A DNA stretch of 64,000 bases from Serratia odorifera (GCF_900635445.1 NZ_LR134117.1:558001-622000), one strand, 5' to 3'. Positions 1-7,738 are shown, counted from the stretch's first letter. A program made the numbers and translations. Notes: generated by a model not told the origin, from the letters alone.

Positions 1-240
1 TCGGGGGCATTGGTCGAAGCGTTGCTGGTGCTGCGTGACAACGGCATCATCATGACCAAATTGGAATCCCGCCCGATCCATGGCAATCCGTGGGAAGAGA
101 TGTTTTACATCGACGTGCAGGCGAATATCCGCTCCGATGCCATGCAGAAAGCCCTGCAGGACTTGACGCCAATTACTCGCTCGTTAAAGGTGCTAGGCTG
201 CTACCCAAGTGAAAACGTGGTCCCGGTCAATCCCTCCTGA
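1..240 (+). CDS. pheA: Chorismate mutase/prephenate dehydratase, C-terminal end (partial)
   Basis: This is the last 79 codons of the bifunctional P-protein of phenylalanine synthesis, entering the window in frame at base 1. The visible part belongs to the regulatory ACT domain. It carries the conserved stretch TKLESRPIHGNPWEEMFY, whose ESRP motif forms part of the phenylalanine-feedback site in this family, and the conserved C-terminus SLKVLGCYPSENVVPV. The start and catalytic domains lie upstream of the window. It converges on tyrA and shares the terminator that follows. Confidence 0.95.
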   Translation, partial: SGALVEALLVLRDNGIIMTKLESRPIHGNPWEEMFYIDVQANIRSDAMQKALQDLTPITRSLKVLGCYPSENVVPVNPS

Positions 241-341
241 CGCGCAGAAAAGCGCCGAGTGGGGTACGGCAACCAGTTAGCCGACTCTTCAGCCTGGTGT
301 GCAGGGGCTTGGTTTGATAGCTGACAGAGTCAGCACGTTGC

Positions 342-369
342 AAGGTCTGGCATCTGCCAGACCTTTTTT
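342..369. terminator. Bidirectional terminator between pheA and tyrA
   Basis: The 11-bp inverted repeat AAGGTCTGGCA / TGCCAGACCTT is followed by a T-run on the + strand. On the other strand the stem is followed by a much weaker T-rich stretch. It lies between the convergent pheA and tyrA genes and fits a Rho-independent terminator serving pheA, and possibly the tyrA side. Confidence 0.85.
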
Positions 370-386
370 GTGATGCATCGCGGGTT

Positions 387-1508
387 TTATTGACGACTGT
401 CGTTAGCCTGACGCAGTAGTGAACGACTTTCTACCAGGAAACGCTCGGCATAATCACCGAACCAGTGTTCAACCTTTTGGAAGCTGTTGATAAACTGCTG
501 TTTATCGCCATGTTCCAGCAGTTCGATCGCCGCGCCGAAACGCGTGTAGTAACGCTTGATCAGTTGAATATTTTCTTCCGACGACATGATGATATCGGCG
601 TACAGCTGTGGATCCTGCGCAAACAGCCGCCCCACCATCGCCAGTTCCAGCCGATAAATCGGCGAGGACAGCGCCAGCAATTGCTCCAGTTGCACGTTTT
701 CCTCCGCCAAATGCAGGCCGTAGGCAAACGTAGCGAAGTGGCGCAGAGCCTGAATGAACGCCATGTTCTGGTCATGTTCCACCGCGCTGCTGCAGTGCAA
801 CCGTGCGCCCCACACTTGCAATTGCTCCAGCAGCCACTGGTAGGCTTCGGGCTGACGGCCGTCGCAGTACACCACCACCTGCTTGGCAACGCTGCCGACA
901 TCTGGGCCAAACATTGGGTGCAACCCCAATACCGGGCCGCCGTGTGCCGCCAGCATCGCCTGCAGCGGGCGGTTCTTCACCGATGCCAGGTCAACCAGAA
1001 TGCAGTCGTCTGGCAGCGTAGGCAGCCGCTGAATAACCTGCTCGGTGACGTGGATCGGCACGCTGACAATCACCATGCCAGCATCAGCCAGCAGCGTTTC
1101 CGCCTGCGGCCAATCGTGCTGATCCAACACGTTTACCTGATAGCCCGACAGCGTCAGCAGCCGATTGAACAAACGCCCCATCTGGCCGTTGCCGCCGATA
1201 ATCACAATCGGACGCAGCTGCGGACAGAGGGTTTTAAAACCTTTGTCATTCTCGCTGACGTACGATTCGCGCATCACACGACGCAATATGTCTTCAATCA
1301 GGTCCGGCGGTACGCCAAGCGCCGCCGCTTCCGCACGGCGCGAAGCCAGCATCGCCGCTTCACGCTCGGGTACATACACCGGCAGTCCGTGGCGGCTTTT
1401 GACTTCGCCCACTTCAGCCACCAGATGCAGGCGTTTCGCCAGCAAATCCAGCAGCGCTTTATCCACTTCGTCAATTTGATCGCGCAGCGCGGTCAGTTCA
1501 GCCACCAT
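387..1508 (-). CDS. tyrA: Chorismate mutase/prephenate dehydrogenase (T-protein)
   Basis: This 373-residue protein matches the usual length of the enterobacterial bifunctional T-protein. Residues 1-90 form the AroQ-type chorismate mutase helical domain (MVAELTALRDQIDEVDKALL, then ERE at the active-site helix). From about residue 99 there is an NAD-binding fold starting IVIIGGNGQMGRLFNRLL, followed by the prephenate dehydrogenase domain with the HPMFGPD motif. It converts chorismate to prephenate and then to 4-hydroxyphenylpyruvate for tyrosine. It lies 6 bp downstream of aroF, so the two form one operon under tyrosine control. Confidence 0.97.
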   Translation of the reverse strand: MVAELTALRDQIDEVDKALLDLLAKRLHLVAEVGEVKSRHGLPVYVPEREAAMLASRRAEAAALGVPPDLIEDILRRVMRESYVSENDKGFKTLCPQLRPIVIIGGNGQMGRLFNRLLTLSGYQVNVLDQHDWPQAETLLADAGMVIVSVPIHVTEQVIQRLPTLPDDCILVDLASVKNRPLQAMLAAHGGPVLGLHPMFGPDVGSVAKQVVVYCDGRQPEAYQWLLEQLQVWGARLHCSSAVEHDQNMAFIQALRHFATFAYGLHLAEENVQLEQLLALSSPIYRLELAMVGRLFAQDPQLYADIIMSSEENIQLIKRYYTRFGAAIELLEHGDKQQFINSFQKVEHWFGDYAERFLVESRSLLRQANDSRQ

Positions 1509-1514
1509 AACTCA

Positions 1515-2588
1515 CTACTCTCCAGTGCGTGCCATCAGCGCGGCACCAAGCTGCTGATGCATGCGGCGCAGCAGCGTCTCGGTGTCGTTCCAGTCAATAC
1601 AGGCGTCGGTGACGGATACGCCGTAGCGCATATCGACACGCGGCTGCTCGGAAGACTGGTTGCCTTCATGCAGATGGCTCTCCAGCATGATTCCGGTAAT
1701 AGAACGATTACCTGCGTTGATCTGCTCTACCACCGACTCGGCAACCACCGGCTGACGGCGGTAATCTTTATTAGAATTGCCATGGCTGCAATCTATCATC
1801 AAGGACGGACGGAGTCCCGCTTCACGCATCTGTTTTTCACAGGCCGCAACGTCTTGCGCACTGTAATTTGGCGTTTTGCCGCCACGCAGGATCACGTGGC
1901 CATCCGGGTTGCCTTGGGTTTGTAACAGGCACACTTGCCCAGCCTGATTGATACCAACGAAGCGGTGTGGCATGGCGGCGGCCCGCATGGCGTTGATGGC
2001 GGTTCCCAGACTACCGTCGGTGCCATTTTTAAAGCCGACCGGCATCGACAGGCCGGACGCCATTTCGCGGTGGGTCTGCGATTCGGTGGTACGCGCACCG
2101 ATTGCCGACCAACTGAACAGATCGCCGAGGTATTGCGGGCTGTTGGGGTCCAACGCTTCGGTGGCCAACGGCAACCCCATGCCAACCAGATCCAGCAACA
2201 GGCGACGCGCAATGTGCAAACCGGCTTCCACGTCAAACGAACCATCCATATACGGATCGTTGATCAGGCCTTTCCAACCGACGGTGGTTCTTGGCTTTTC
2301 AAAATAGACGCGCATAACGATATACAGCTGATCGCTCAATTCAGCCGACAGGGTTTTCAAACGACGTGCGTAATCCAGCGCCGCATCCGGATCGTGGATC
2401 GAACATGGCCCGCACACCACCAGCAGACGGTGATCGCGCCCTTGCAAGATATCGGCGATAGTTTTGCGGGCAGCAGCGATTTCATTTTCATCACTGGCGC
2501 TGAGCGGGAACTGGTTTTTCAGCTCTTCCGGCGTAATCAAAACCTGTTCTGCACTGATATGTACGTTATTGAGCGCGTCTTTTTGCAT
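1515..2588 (-). CDS. aroF: DAHP synthase, tyrosine-sensitive isoform
   Basis: This 357-residue class I 3-deoxy-D-arabino-heptulosonate-7-phosphate synthase condenses phosphoenolpyruvate and erythrose 4-phosphate, the first step of the shikimate pathway. Family motifs visible are VVCGPCSIHDP (metal-binding Cys), the KPRTTVGWKG phosphate-binding loop and MIDCSHGNSNKD with the metal-ligand His. The operon partner is tyrA and the N-terminus begins MQKDALNN, both typical of AroF rather than AroG or AroH. The isozyme is inferred from the operon partner rather than from a diagnostic residue. Confidence 0.96.
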   Translation of the reverse strand: MQKDALNNVHISAEQVLITPEELKNQFPLSASDENEIAAARKTIADILQGRDHRLLVVCGPCSIHDPDAALDYARRLKTLSAELSDQLYIVMRVYFEKPRTTVGWKGLINDPYMDGSFDVEAGLHIARRLLLDLVGMGLPLATEALDPNSPQYLGDLFSWSAIGARTTESQTHREMASGLSMPVGFKNGTDGSLGTAINAMRAAAMPHRFVGINQAGQVCLLQTQGNPDGHVILRGGKTPNYSAQDVAACEKQMREAGLRPSLMIDCSHGNSNKDYRRQPVVAESVVEQINAGNRSITGIMLESHLHEGNQSSEQPRVDMRYGVSVTDACIDWNDTETLLRRMHQQLGAALMARTGE

Positions 2589-2658
2589 GATGCTGTTTCC
2601 TGTCGTTTGCCGTTATGCCTGAGCGTAAGTTAGTTAAATATTGAGCGTTACAGGGCCT

Positions 2659-2713
2659 ACCTTACCATGCGTTGTAAAGTTTTCAATCCAAAATCCGTAA
2701 ATAAAAAATTACT
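2659..2713 (-). promoter_or_regulatory. aroF-tyrA promoter with two weak TyrR boxes
   Basis: On the minus strand a -35-like TTGAAA (2681-2686) and a -10-like TAAGGT (2659-2664) are 16 bp apart, 70 bp upstream of aroF. Two imperfect matches to the TyrR box TGTAAA-N6-TTTACA overlap or adjoin it: 2673-2690 (one perfect half) and 2696-2713 (CGTAAA-N6-ATTACT). Their centres are 23 bp apart, about two helical turns, as expected for cooperative TyrR binding. The family architecture is known for aroF; the site calls are by eye. Confidence 0.6.
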
Positions 2714-2858
2714 GACAACATGGGAAGCATAAAGCCCCGAAAAACAAAACGAAATAAAACCAATAATATTTTTTAAAAACAACAGGTAAAATAAAAATCT
2801 TCTCGACCAAAACCGCCATGGCGCGTTAGTGGTAAATCCTGTCAACACCCACCCTGAA

Positions 2859-2876
2859 TGTAAATTTAAGTTTACA
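2859..2876. promoter_or_regulatory. Perfect TyrR box
   Basis: The 18-mer TGTAAATTTAAGTTTACA matches the palindromic TyrR consensus TGTAAA-N6-TTTACA exactly. It lies in the divergent aroF/dcu intergenic region, 270 bp from the aroF start and 215 bp upstream of the dcu start. It could be the distal strong box of aroF or act on the divergent transporter. The flanking 2714-3091 region is otherwise AT-rich, with no ORF I would support. Confidence 0.75.
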
Positions 2877-3091
2877 CACAGCAGCTATCGCCATCCAATA
2901 CGGTTTTATATCTCCCTAAAAGAGTTATTTCATGAATAAACATTGCGCAACCTCATAGTTCTCCCCCGGTAATTACTGAATGATGACGCTAAACGGTTCA
3001 CACCTCTTTAGGGGTAGACCTGCATAGACAGGCCCCGTCACCTGCAAGGAAGGCTCATGAGCCACAGCATTACTTTTAACAAGGGACTCTC

Positions 3092-4435
3092 ATGATAACT
3101 CTGCAATTCGCCATTATTATTCTTTGCTTACTGGTCGGTACCCGCTTTGGCGGCATGGGACTGGGGTTGATCAGCGGCATCGGTTTATTCCTGCTGAGCT
3201 TTGTGTTTGGGTTACAACCCGGCAAACCGCCGGTCGATGTCATGCTGACCATACTGGCGGTCATTGGCTGCGCCTCGGTGCTGCAAACCGCCGGCGGTTT
3301 GAATGTCATGATGCAATACGCCGAACGCCTGCTGCGTCGTCATCCACAACACATCACGCTGCTGGCGCCGTTCACTACCTGGACGCTGACCTTCCTGTGT
3401 GGCACCGGCCATGTGGTATATACCATGTTCCCGATTATTGCCGATATCGCCATCAAAAAAGGCATTCGACCAGAACGGCCGATGGCCGTGTCGTCAGTCG
3501 CATCGCAAATGGCCATCACCGCGTCACCGGTTTCGGTGGCGGTGGTTTCACTGGTGTCCATCATTGCCGCTGGCCATGGCATCGGCAAGGCCTATACACT
3601 GCTGGAGATATTGGCGATTTCAATCCCTTCCTCACTGGTCGGCGTATTGATGGCCGCACTGTGGAGCTTGCGCCGTGGCAAGGATTTAGACAACGATGCC
3701 GAGTTCCAGGCGCGGATCAGCGATCCCGAGCAGCGCGCCTATATCTATGGCGGTACCGAAACGCTGTTGAATCAACGCTTCGCCAAGCAGGCCTATGCTT
3801 CAACGCTGATCTTTTTTGCGGCGATTGCCGTCGTGGTGCTGCTTGGGGCATTTGCCGATTTGCGCCCGTCATTTGAGGCCAAAGGGGTGCTGAAACCGCT
3901 GTCGATGAATCTGGTGATTCAGATGATGATGCTGATCGCCGGCGCCATCATATTAATGAGCTGCAAAGTGAAGCCGGGCGAAATCGCCAACGGCGCGGTG
4001 TTCAAAGCCGGCATGGTGGCCATTTTCTCGGTATTCGGCGTCGCCTGGATGAGCGATACTTTCTTTCAGGCGCATATGGGTGAGTTAAAGCTGCTGCTGG
4101 AGGATGTGGTCAAAAGCCAGCCGTGGACCTATGCCATCGTGCTGTTTCTGGTTTCCAAACTGGTAAACAGCCAGGCGGCGGCGCTGGCGGCCATCGCACC
4201 GATGGGGTTGCAACTGGGGGTCGAGCCCAAAATGCTGCTGGCTTTCTTCCCTGCGGCCTATGGCTATTTCGTCTTGCCAACCTATCCGAGCGACTTGGCC
4301 TGCATCGGCTTTGACCGCTCCGGCACGACGCGTATTGGTAAATTTATCATCAACCACAGTTTTATTATTCCAGGCTTGATTGGTGTGTTGTGTTCCTGCA
4401 TCACCGGTTATCTGCTGGTCAGCACCTTCATGTAA
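3092..4435 (+). CDS. dcuB: Anaerobic C4-dicarboxylate transporter, DcuB-like
   Basis: A 447-residue hydrophobic protein of the Dcu family, an inner-membrane antiporter exchanging fumarate, aspartate or malate for succinate. Signature stretches shared with DcuB are FVFGLQPGKPPVDVML, LCGTGHVVYT, SPVSVAVVSLVS, VSKLVNSQAAALAAIAP and ALYPSD-like LPTYPSDLACIGFDRSGTT. The length equals DcuB (446). The start is preceded by AAGGGA at a suitable distance. It stands alone between aroF and ydiY, not next to fumarase or dcuSR, so the physiological substrate is not fixed by context. DcuA is the alternative family assignment. Confidence 0.85.
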   Translation: MITLQFAIIILCLLVGTRFGGMGLGLISGIGLFLLSFVFGLQPGKPPVDVMLTILAVIGCASVLQTAGGLNVMMQYAERLLRRHPQHITLLAPFTTWTLTFLCGTGHVVYTMFPIIADIAIKKGIRPERPMAVSSVASQMAITASPVSVAVVSLVSIIAAGHGIGKAYTLLEILAISIPSSLVGVLMAALWSLRRGKDLDNDAEFQARISDPEQRAYIYGGTETLLNQRFAKQAYASTLIFFAAIAVVVLLGAFADLRPSFEAKGVLKPLSMNLVIQMMMLIAGAIILMSCKVKPGEIANGAVFKAGMVAIFSVFGVAWMSDTFFQAHMGELKLLLEDVVKSQPWTYAIVLFLVSKLVNSQAAALAAIAPMGLQLGVEPKMLLAFFPAAYGYFVLPTYPSDLACIGFDRSGTTRIGKFIINHSFIIPGLIGVLCSCITGYLLVSTFM

Positions 4436-4447
4436 CGCCCGTCGCGT

Positions 4448-4474
4448 GGCGGCAATGGGCCAACCGTTGCCGCC
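4448..4474. other. Hairpin downstream of dcuB
   Basis: An 8-bp perfect inverted repeat GGCGGCAA / TTGCCGCC encloses an 11-base loop, 12 bp after the transporter stop codon. There is no T-run, so it is not a canonical intrinsic terminator. It may stabilise the 3' end or be a REP-like element. The rest of 4475-4682 is AT-rich and presumably holds the ydiY promoter. Confidence 0.45.
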
Positions 4475-4682
4475 TGACGACACTTATGCTGAAAGGCCGC
4501 GTAAAGCTTAAGGATACATAGCATTTTATCGCGTCCAATCCGGTAAAATTAGCAGAAGACAAGAGAATAACTGGTAGTTAAAAATTAAAAACTTAAGCTA
4601 ATCGGCGCTATTTTGGTCGGTAGCCTGAGTCGCTATAATGCGCCCGTTTTCACCAATCACCACTTAACAAACTGGATCCAAA

Positions 4683-5447
4683 ATGCTCTCTTCACGCGCT
4701 CGTCGCGCTATTCCGTTGTACCTAAGCTGTTTGACCGCTTGCCTGTCTTTTTCATCCTTTGCCGACAATACGCTGTTTACCGCGATGGACGATCCGGCCA
4801 CGGCAAAAAAGCCGTTTGAAGGTAATATTCAGGCTGGTTATAACGCGCAGTCCGGCAACTCGGAAAGTTCCACCCTGCTGGCCAACACGTCACTGACCTG
4901 GTTCAACACCGTCAGCGCGTACAGCCTGTGGGGATCGGCCACCAACACGACCTCATCCAATGTGCGATCCTCTGAGAAATACCAGGCCGGCGGTCGCACG
5001 CGTTATAACATGACCGACCGTAACTATTTGTTTGGTCAAGCAAGCTGGTTGAACGATCGCTTCGCAGGTTATGATTCACGCTCAACGCTGACCGGGGGTT
5101 ATGGTCGCCAGATCTTCAACGATCCGATTCACGATCTGCGCGTCGAATTTGGCCCGGGCGTGCGTCATGATGAATATCACGACGGTGGTCGCACTACCAA
5201 AGCACTGGCTTACGGTGCTGCCAACTATTCCTACCAGTTGACCGACAACACCAAGTTCACCGAAGGTTTCTCCGCGTTGGCAAACGAAGACATTACCTTG
5301 AACTCTGAAACCGCACTGAACGTGGCTATTAATGATCGGTTCTCGTTGCGCCTGGCCTATACCGTGACCTACAACAGTGAACCGCCGGCTTCTGCGCCGA
5401 AAAACACCGATACCACCACCTCGGTAACGCTGGTTTACGGCCTGTAA
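4683..5447 (+). CDS. ydiY: YdiY-family (DUF481) outer-membrane protein
   Basis: A 254-residue protein with a Sec signal peptide (basic LSSRARR, hydrophobic core, cleavage near SFADN). The mature part is rich in Tyr, Thr, Ser and Asn with alternating residues typical of beta-barrel strands, and it ends LVYGL-like with a terminal hydrophobic residue, as in outer-membrane barrels. It matches the DUF481/YdiY family (GNIQAGYNAQSGNSESS start, VEFGPGVRHDEYHDGGRT middle). E. coli YdiY is acid-induced with unknown function. No operon partner is apparent; the next gene is convergent. Confidence 0.85.
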   Translation: MLSSRARRAIPLYLSCLTACLSFSSFADNTLFTAMDDPATAKKPFEGNIQAGYNAQSGNSESSTLLANTSLTWFNTVSAYSLWGSATNTTSSNVRSSEKYQAGGRTRYNMTDRNYLFGQASWLNDRFAGYDSRSTLTGGYGRQIFNDPIHDLRVEFGPGVRHDEYHDGGRTTKALAYGAANYSYQLTDNTKFTEGFSALANEDITLNSETALNVAINDRFSLRLAYTVTYNSEPPASAPKNTDTTTSVTLVYGL

Positions 5448-5531
5448 TCACGCTGTCGCACCAACCCACCGGCTATCCTCCCCACCGGCTCCCGCAACGA
5501 CATCAAACACAGTGGGTAAACGGTGGGTTTC

Positions 5532-6404
5532 TTATGCCTGTTGGGCCAGCGTCAACCAGACCATTCCCAACGCTTTCAAGGCGTCGGTGGAACATTGAAA
5601 ATCAGCGTTCCCACCGCTGACCTGCAGCTGATTGCCTGGCAGACGCGCAATGTCGTAGACATCTATATTGCCATCAATGTCGATCAGCCAACGCCCATTG
5701 GCAATATGCGTAATAGCCAGGTCCACCAGCCATGCAGTGCGCCCACCGTCAACGTAAGCCGGTTGCAAAACGCGAGTGGGGATCAAGGTCGGATCGGCCA
5801 ACCATTCCCCCGCAGGTTGCAATTGCCCTGCCAGCAGTTGATATTGTGGCAAGGCGCGAGCGCGACTGGTGGCGGGTGGCGCCGGCGTGGTCACGCTGTG
5901 CATATCCCCTTCGCCAGTCGCCAGCCATAACAACGGTACCCCGGTATCCAACGCACAGGTCACCACGATATCGCCAGGAAAATAGTTACGCCGCACCCAG
6001 GTACTCATGGTGCCTGAGGAAATACCCAGCAGATCGCCCAACTCTTTTTGCAGACTGAAACCGTACGCATCCAGAATGCGCCGCAACACCCCCTTACCGC
6101 CAGAAGCCTGCACCCGCTCATACAACGCTTTGCCACGTACCGCCGGCAAGACTTTCTCTCGCGGTTGCTGCTGTTTTGCTTTTTCTCCGGTCATCAGCCA
6201 GGTCAGATCGGCGCCGGTAGTCAGCGCACAATTGATAATCACCTGCCCCGGCACGCTGCCTCGTTGCTGCCAACTGCTGATATTGTTGGGCGCGATGGCC
6301 AAGGCCTCGCTCAGCTCTTTTTGTGTGGCTACGCCATAAGAAGCAAGGATTCTTTCAATCACTGCGCCGACGGCGGCATTGTCATTCACAGTTTCTTCAC
6401 GCAT
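5532..6404 (-). CDS. 186-type phage CI repressor homologue with duplicated HTH domain
   Basis: A 290-residue DNA-binding protein. Two consecutive copies of the phage CI repressor helix-turn-helix module are visible at roughly residues 12-70 and 95-155: the first reads ILASYGVATQKELSEALAI, the second ILDAYGFSLQKELGDLLGI, each followed by an SSWQQRG or STWVRRN recognition region and ending WLMTGE or WLATGE. The C-terminal ~100 residues resemble the CI C-terminal oligomerisation domain of P2/186-like phages rather than a LexA-type autoprotease; I see no obvious Ala-Gly cleavage site. An ATG exists at 6419, but GGGGAAG just upstream of the ATG at 6404 favours that start. It is divergent from the SOS-controlled gene at 6825. 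Confidence 0.8.
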   Translation of the reverse strand: MREETVNDNAAVGAVIERILASYGVATQKELSEALAIAPNNISSWQQRGSVPGQVIINCALTTGADLTWLMTGEKAKQQQPREKVLPAVRGKALYERVQASGGKGVLRRILDAYGFSLQKELGDLLGISSGTMSTWVRRNYFPGDIVVTCALDTGVPLLWLATGEGDMHSVTTPAPPATSRARALPQYQLLAGQLQPAGEWLADPTLIPTRVLQPAYVDGGRTAWLVDLAITHIANGRWLIDIDGNIDVYDIARLPGNQLQVSGGNADFQCSTDALKALGMVWLTLAQQA

Positions 6405-6428
6405 AACTTCCCCGGTCATAAAATAATG

Positions 6429-6634
6429 TTGCTTTTACACATCGTCGTTGGCGAATCGCCAGCGCACAGCCGCGACAACCCGTATTGCCTGGCGTGACTT
6501 TCGCCTATCATTAGATTATGCGGCATGAACCATGAAAATACAAACAGGTAACGCGCAATAGCAAGTTAATGAACTTGAAATGCGACTTACACTTTCTTTG
6601 ACTCCCCCACAGGCAGCAAAAACGATGTTTTTAC
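6429..6634. promoter_or_regulatory. Leader of the CI-like gene with candidate operator motifs
   Basis: The 420-bp gap between the repressor and the SOS gene holds no supported ORF. The 10-mer TTGCTTTTAC occurs at 6429-6438 just upstream of the repressor start, and recurs exactly at 7672-7681 in front of the Ogr-type gene. A palindrome AAAAAC-GAT-GTTTTT lies at 6618-6632, its right half extending to a related TGTTTTTAC. These could be operators for the CI-like protein. This is inference from shared short motifs only. Confidence 0.3.
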
Positions 6635-6757
6635 CTTATCGTCTCAACCACTGACGCTTTCTCTCCCCGAGGTCTATCGGTAACTTCGTGGTTTCAACAA
6701 GATAGTTCTCTTATTAATCATCCAGGAATTTTACTCGGCAAATGACGCCACCACCCA

Positions 6758-6802
6758 TTGACGGGTTTAGCATTTTGCTTAATACTGTATAAATAAACAG
6801 TA
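6758..6802 (+). promoter_or_regulatory. LexA (SOS) box and promoter for the 64-residue gene
   Basis: The 20-mer at 6783-6802 reads TACTGTATAAATAAACAGTA and matches the enterobacterial LexA consensus CTGT-N8-ACAG with near-complete dyad symmetry. It overlaps a possible -10 (TAATAC, about 6780-6785) positioned 16 bp after a -35-like TTGACG at 6758-6763. LexA bound here would block transcription of the gene that starts at 6825, so that gene should be induced by DNA damage. Confidence 0.85.
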
Positions 6803-6824
6803 TATTGCAGAGAGGGCATAAACA

Positions 6825-7019
6825 GTGGAAACCGTGGATAAACAACAACTAACACTGTCGCGCATCCAGTTCATCGCAGATGTATCCCAGGCGGCACAAT
6901 GCAGCAGCTCTGAGTTTTTGATCGCCATGTCGCTGATTTCAGATCTGGCCAGTCAGGTGCTGCCGGATAATGATTATCAAGAAATATTTTACCCTGCCGA
7001 CCACCACAGCGACCGCTAA
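6825..7019 (+). CDS. Small SOS-regulated protein, candidate antirepressor
   Basis: A 64-residue acidic protein (METVDKQQLTLSRIQF...) that I do not recognise by sequence. Its ATG-equivalent (GTG-type) start follows AGAGGG. It sits 22 bp after a strong LexA box and ends before a strong terminator, so it is a monocistronic SOS gene. It is divergent from a 186-type CI repressor; in phage 186 the LexA-controlled gene next to this circuitry is tum, whose product inactivates CI. By position and control, not by detectable similarity, an antirepressor role is proposed. A polar middle and a hydrophobic stretch FLIAMSLISDLASQVL are the only notable features. Confidence 0.55.
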   Translation: METVDKQQLTLSRIQFIADVSQAAQCSSSEFLIAMSLISDLASQVLPDNDYQEIFYPADHHSDR

Positions 7020-7051
7020 CGCGTTATGCGCCGCGTGGCATAGCATTTTAG

Positions 7052-7077
7052 ACACCCGCCGGCGCGGGTGTTTTTAT
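7052..7077 (+). terminator. Rho-independent terminator after the SOS gene
   Basis: ACACCCGC / GCGGGTGT form an 8-bp GC-rich stem with a CGGC tetraloop, followed directly by TTTTTATTT. It lies 32 bp after the stop of the 64-residue gene and isolates that gene from the holin gene downstream. Confidence 0.9.
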
Positions 7078-7088
7078 TTGTCACCAAT

Positions 7089-7136
7089 GCAACGTCTGCG
7101 GGTTGTGCCAGCGTATCCACAACCCACAGACGTTGC
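7089..7136. promoter_or_regulatory. 48-bp inverted repeat with an Ogr/NucC-type site
   Basis: Two 19-base arms mirror each other with a single mismatch (GCAACGTCTG-C-GGGTTGTG versus CACAACCC-A-CAGACGTTGC, a 10-base centre). At the centre is TGT (7104-7106), 12 bases, ACA (7119-7121), the dyad bound by P2 Ogr, P4 Delta and Serratia NucC. A weak -10-like GACACT at 7156-7161 would place the activator site near -55, the known Ogr position. It precedes the holin gene. No T-run follows, so it is not a terminator. Confidence 0.7.
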
Positions 7137-7275
7137 CGGCAGCAATTGGCAACTGGACACTGTGCCTAACCGGGCTCGAGGAACGAGAGCCCACTTTGTC
7201 ACACGGTTAGCCGGTTGAGATGCCGGCGGCAACCGCCGCTGCCAAGCGGAACTCGAATAAAGGTAGGACTACACA

Positions 7276-7494
7276 ATGGAAAAATTCACTTCAACGCTTT
7301 CTTATTTTATAGCCGCCTGCCTGGCGTGGTTTGGACGGCATTCACCTGAAGACATTGCGGTATTGGTGGGAGCTGCCGTTGGTGTCGGTACCTTTGCCGT
7401 GAACTGGTACTATCGCCGCAAAAGTTATCATTTACTACGTTCGCTCAGGAAAAGCGGTCTGAAGCGCCGGCTGTATGATGAACTCGATAACTGA
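7276..7494 (+). CDS. HP1-family (class II) phage holin, NucE-like
   Basis: A 72-residue protein with two predicted membrane segments (about residues 7-20 and 28-46) separated by a short FGRHSPED turn, then a basic tail RRKSYHLLRSLRKSGLKRR. The end of the second segment, VGTFAVNWYYRRKSYHLL, is characteristic of HP1/P2-type holins. AAGGTAGG precedes the start. In S. marcescens a nucE-nucD-nucC operon encodes holin, lysozyme and Ogr-like activator; here no lysozyme gene follows before the activator gene. Holins permeabilise the inner membrane; whether this one still acts is unknown. Confidence 0.75.
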   Translation: MEKFTSTLSYFIAACLAWFGRHSPEDIAVLVGAAVGVGTFAVNWYYRRKSYHLLRSLRKSGLKRRLYDELDN

Positions 7495-7634
7495 AGCGAG
7501 TCGTGGCCTATCGCGCCGACTGGCGTTCACCGCGGCTGACTTCTTGCGCTTAAACATCGGATGTTCTCGCTTTTTCCTCTGCCGTTTCGCTACTTAACCT
7601 CGGCGTTAACACAGCAATTCCTCAATCAACAAAT

Positions 7635-7702
7635 GTAAAAACAAATCAGCCGACAACTCGCAAATTTAATCTTGCTTTTACGAGTTTACCGACTAATATA
7701 AT
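7635..7702 (+). promoter_or_regulatory. Promoter and candidate operators of the Ogr/NucC-type gene
   Basis: A perfect -10 TATAAT lies at 7697-7702, 37 bp before the ATG. The -35 is weak (TTGCTT at 7672-7677 with a long 19-bp spacer). It is embedded in dyads: GTAAAAACAA (7635-7644) facing TTGCTTTTAC (7672-7681), and ACTCGCAAA-N12-TTTACGAGT (7656-7685, one mismatch). Overlap of such dyads with the -35 suggests repressor control, plausibly by the CI-like protein. Confidence 0.5.
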
Positions 7703-7738
7703 CACAATACGTAATGCAAACCACAAGAGGATCCGATC

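Noticed and set aside
465..1925. A 486-codon open frame on the + strand
   Set aside because: It is antisense to tyrA and aroF, has low-complexity composition typical of a shadow frame, and shows no family motif.
2657..2848. A 63-codon frame on the minus strand upstream of aroF
   Set aside because: It covers the aroF promoter and weak TyrR sites, is AT-rich, and has no ribosome-binding site or recognisable family.
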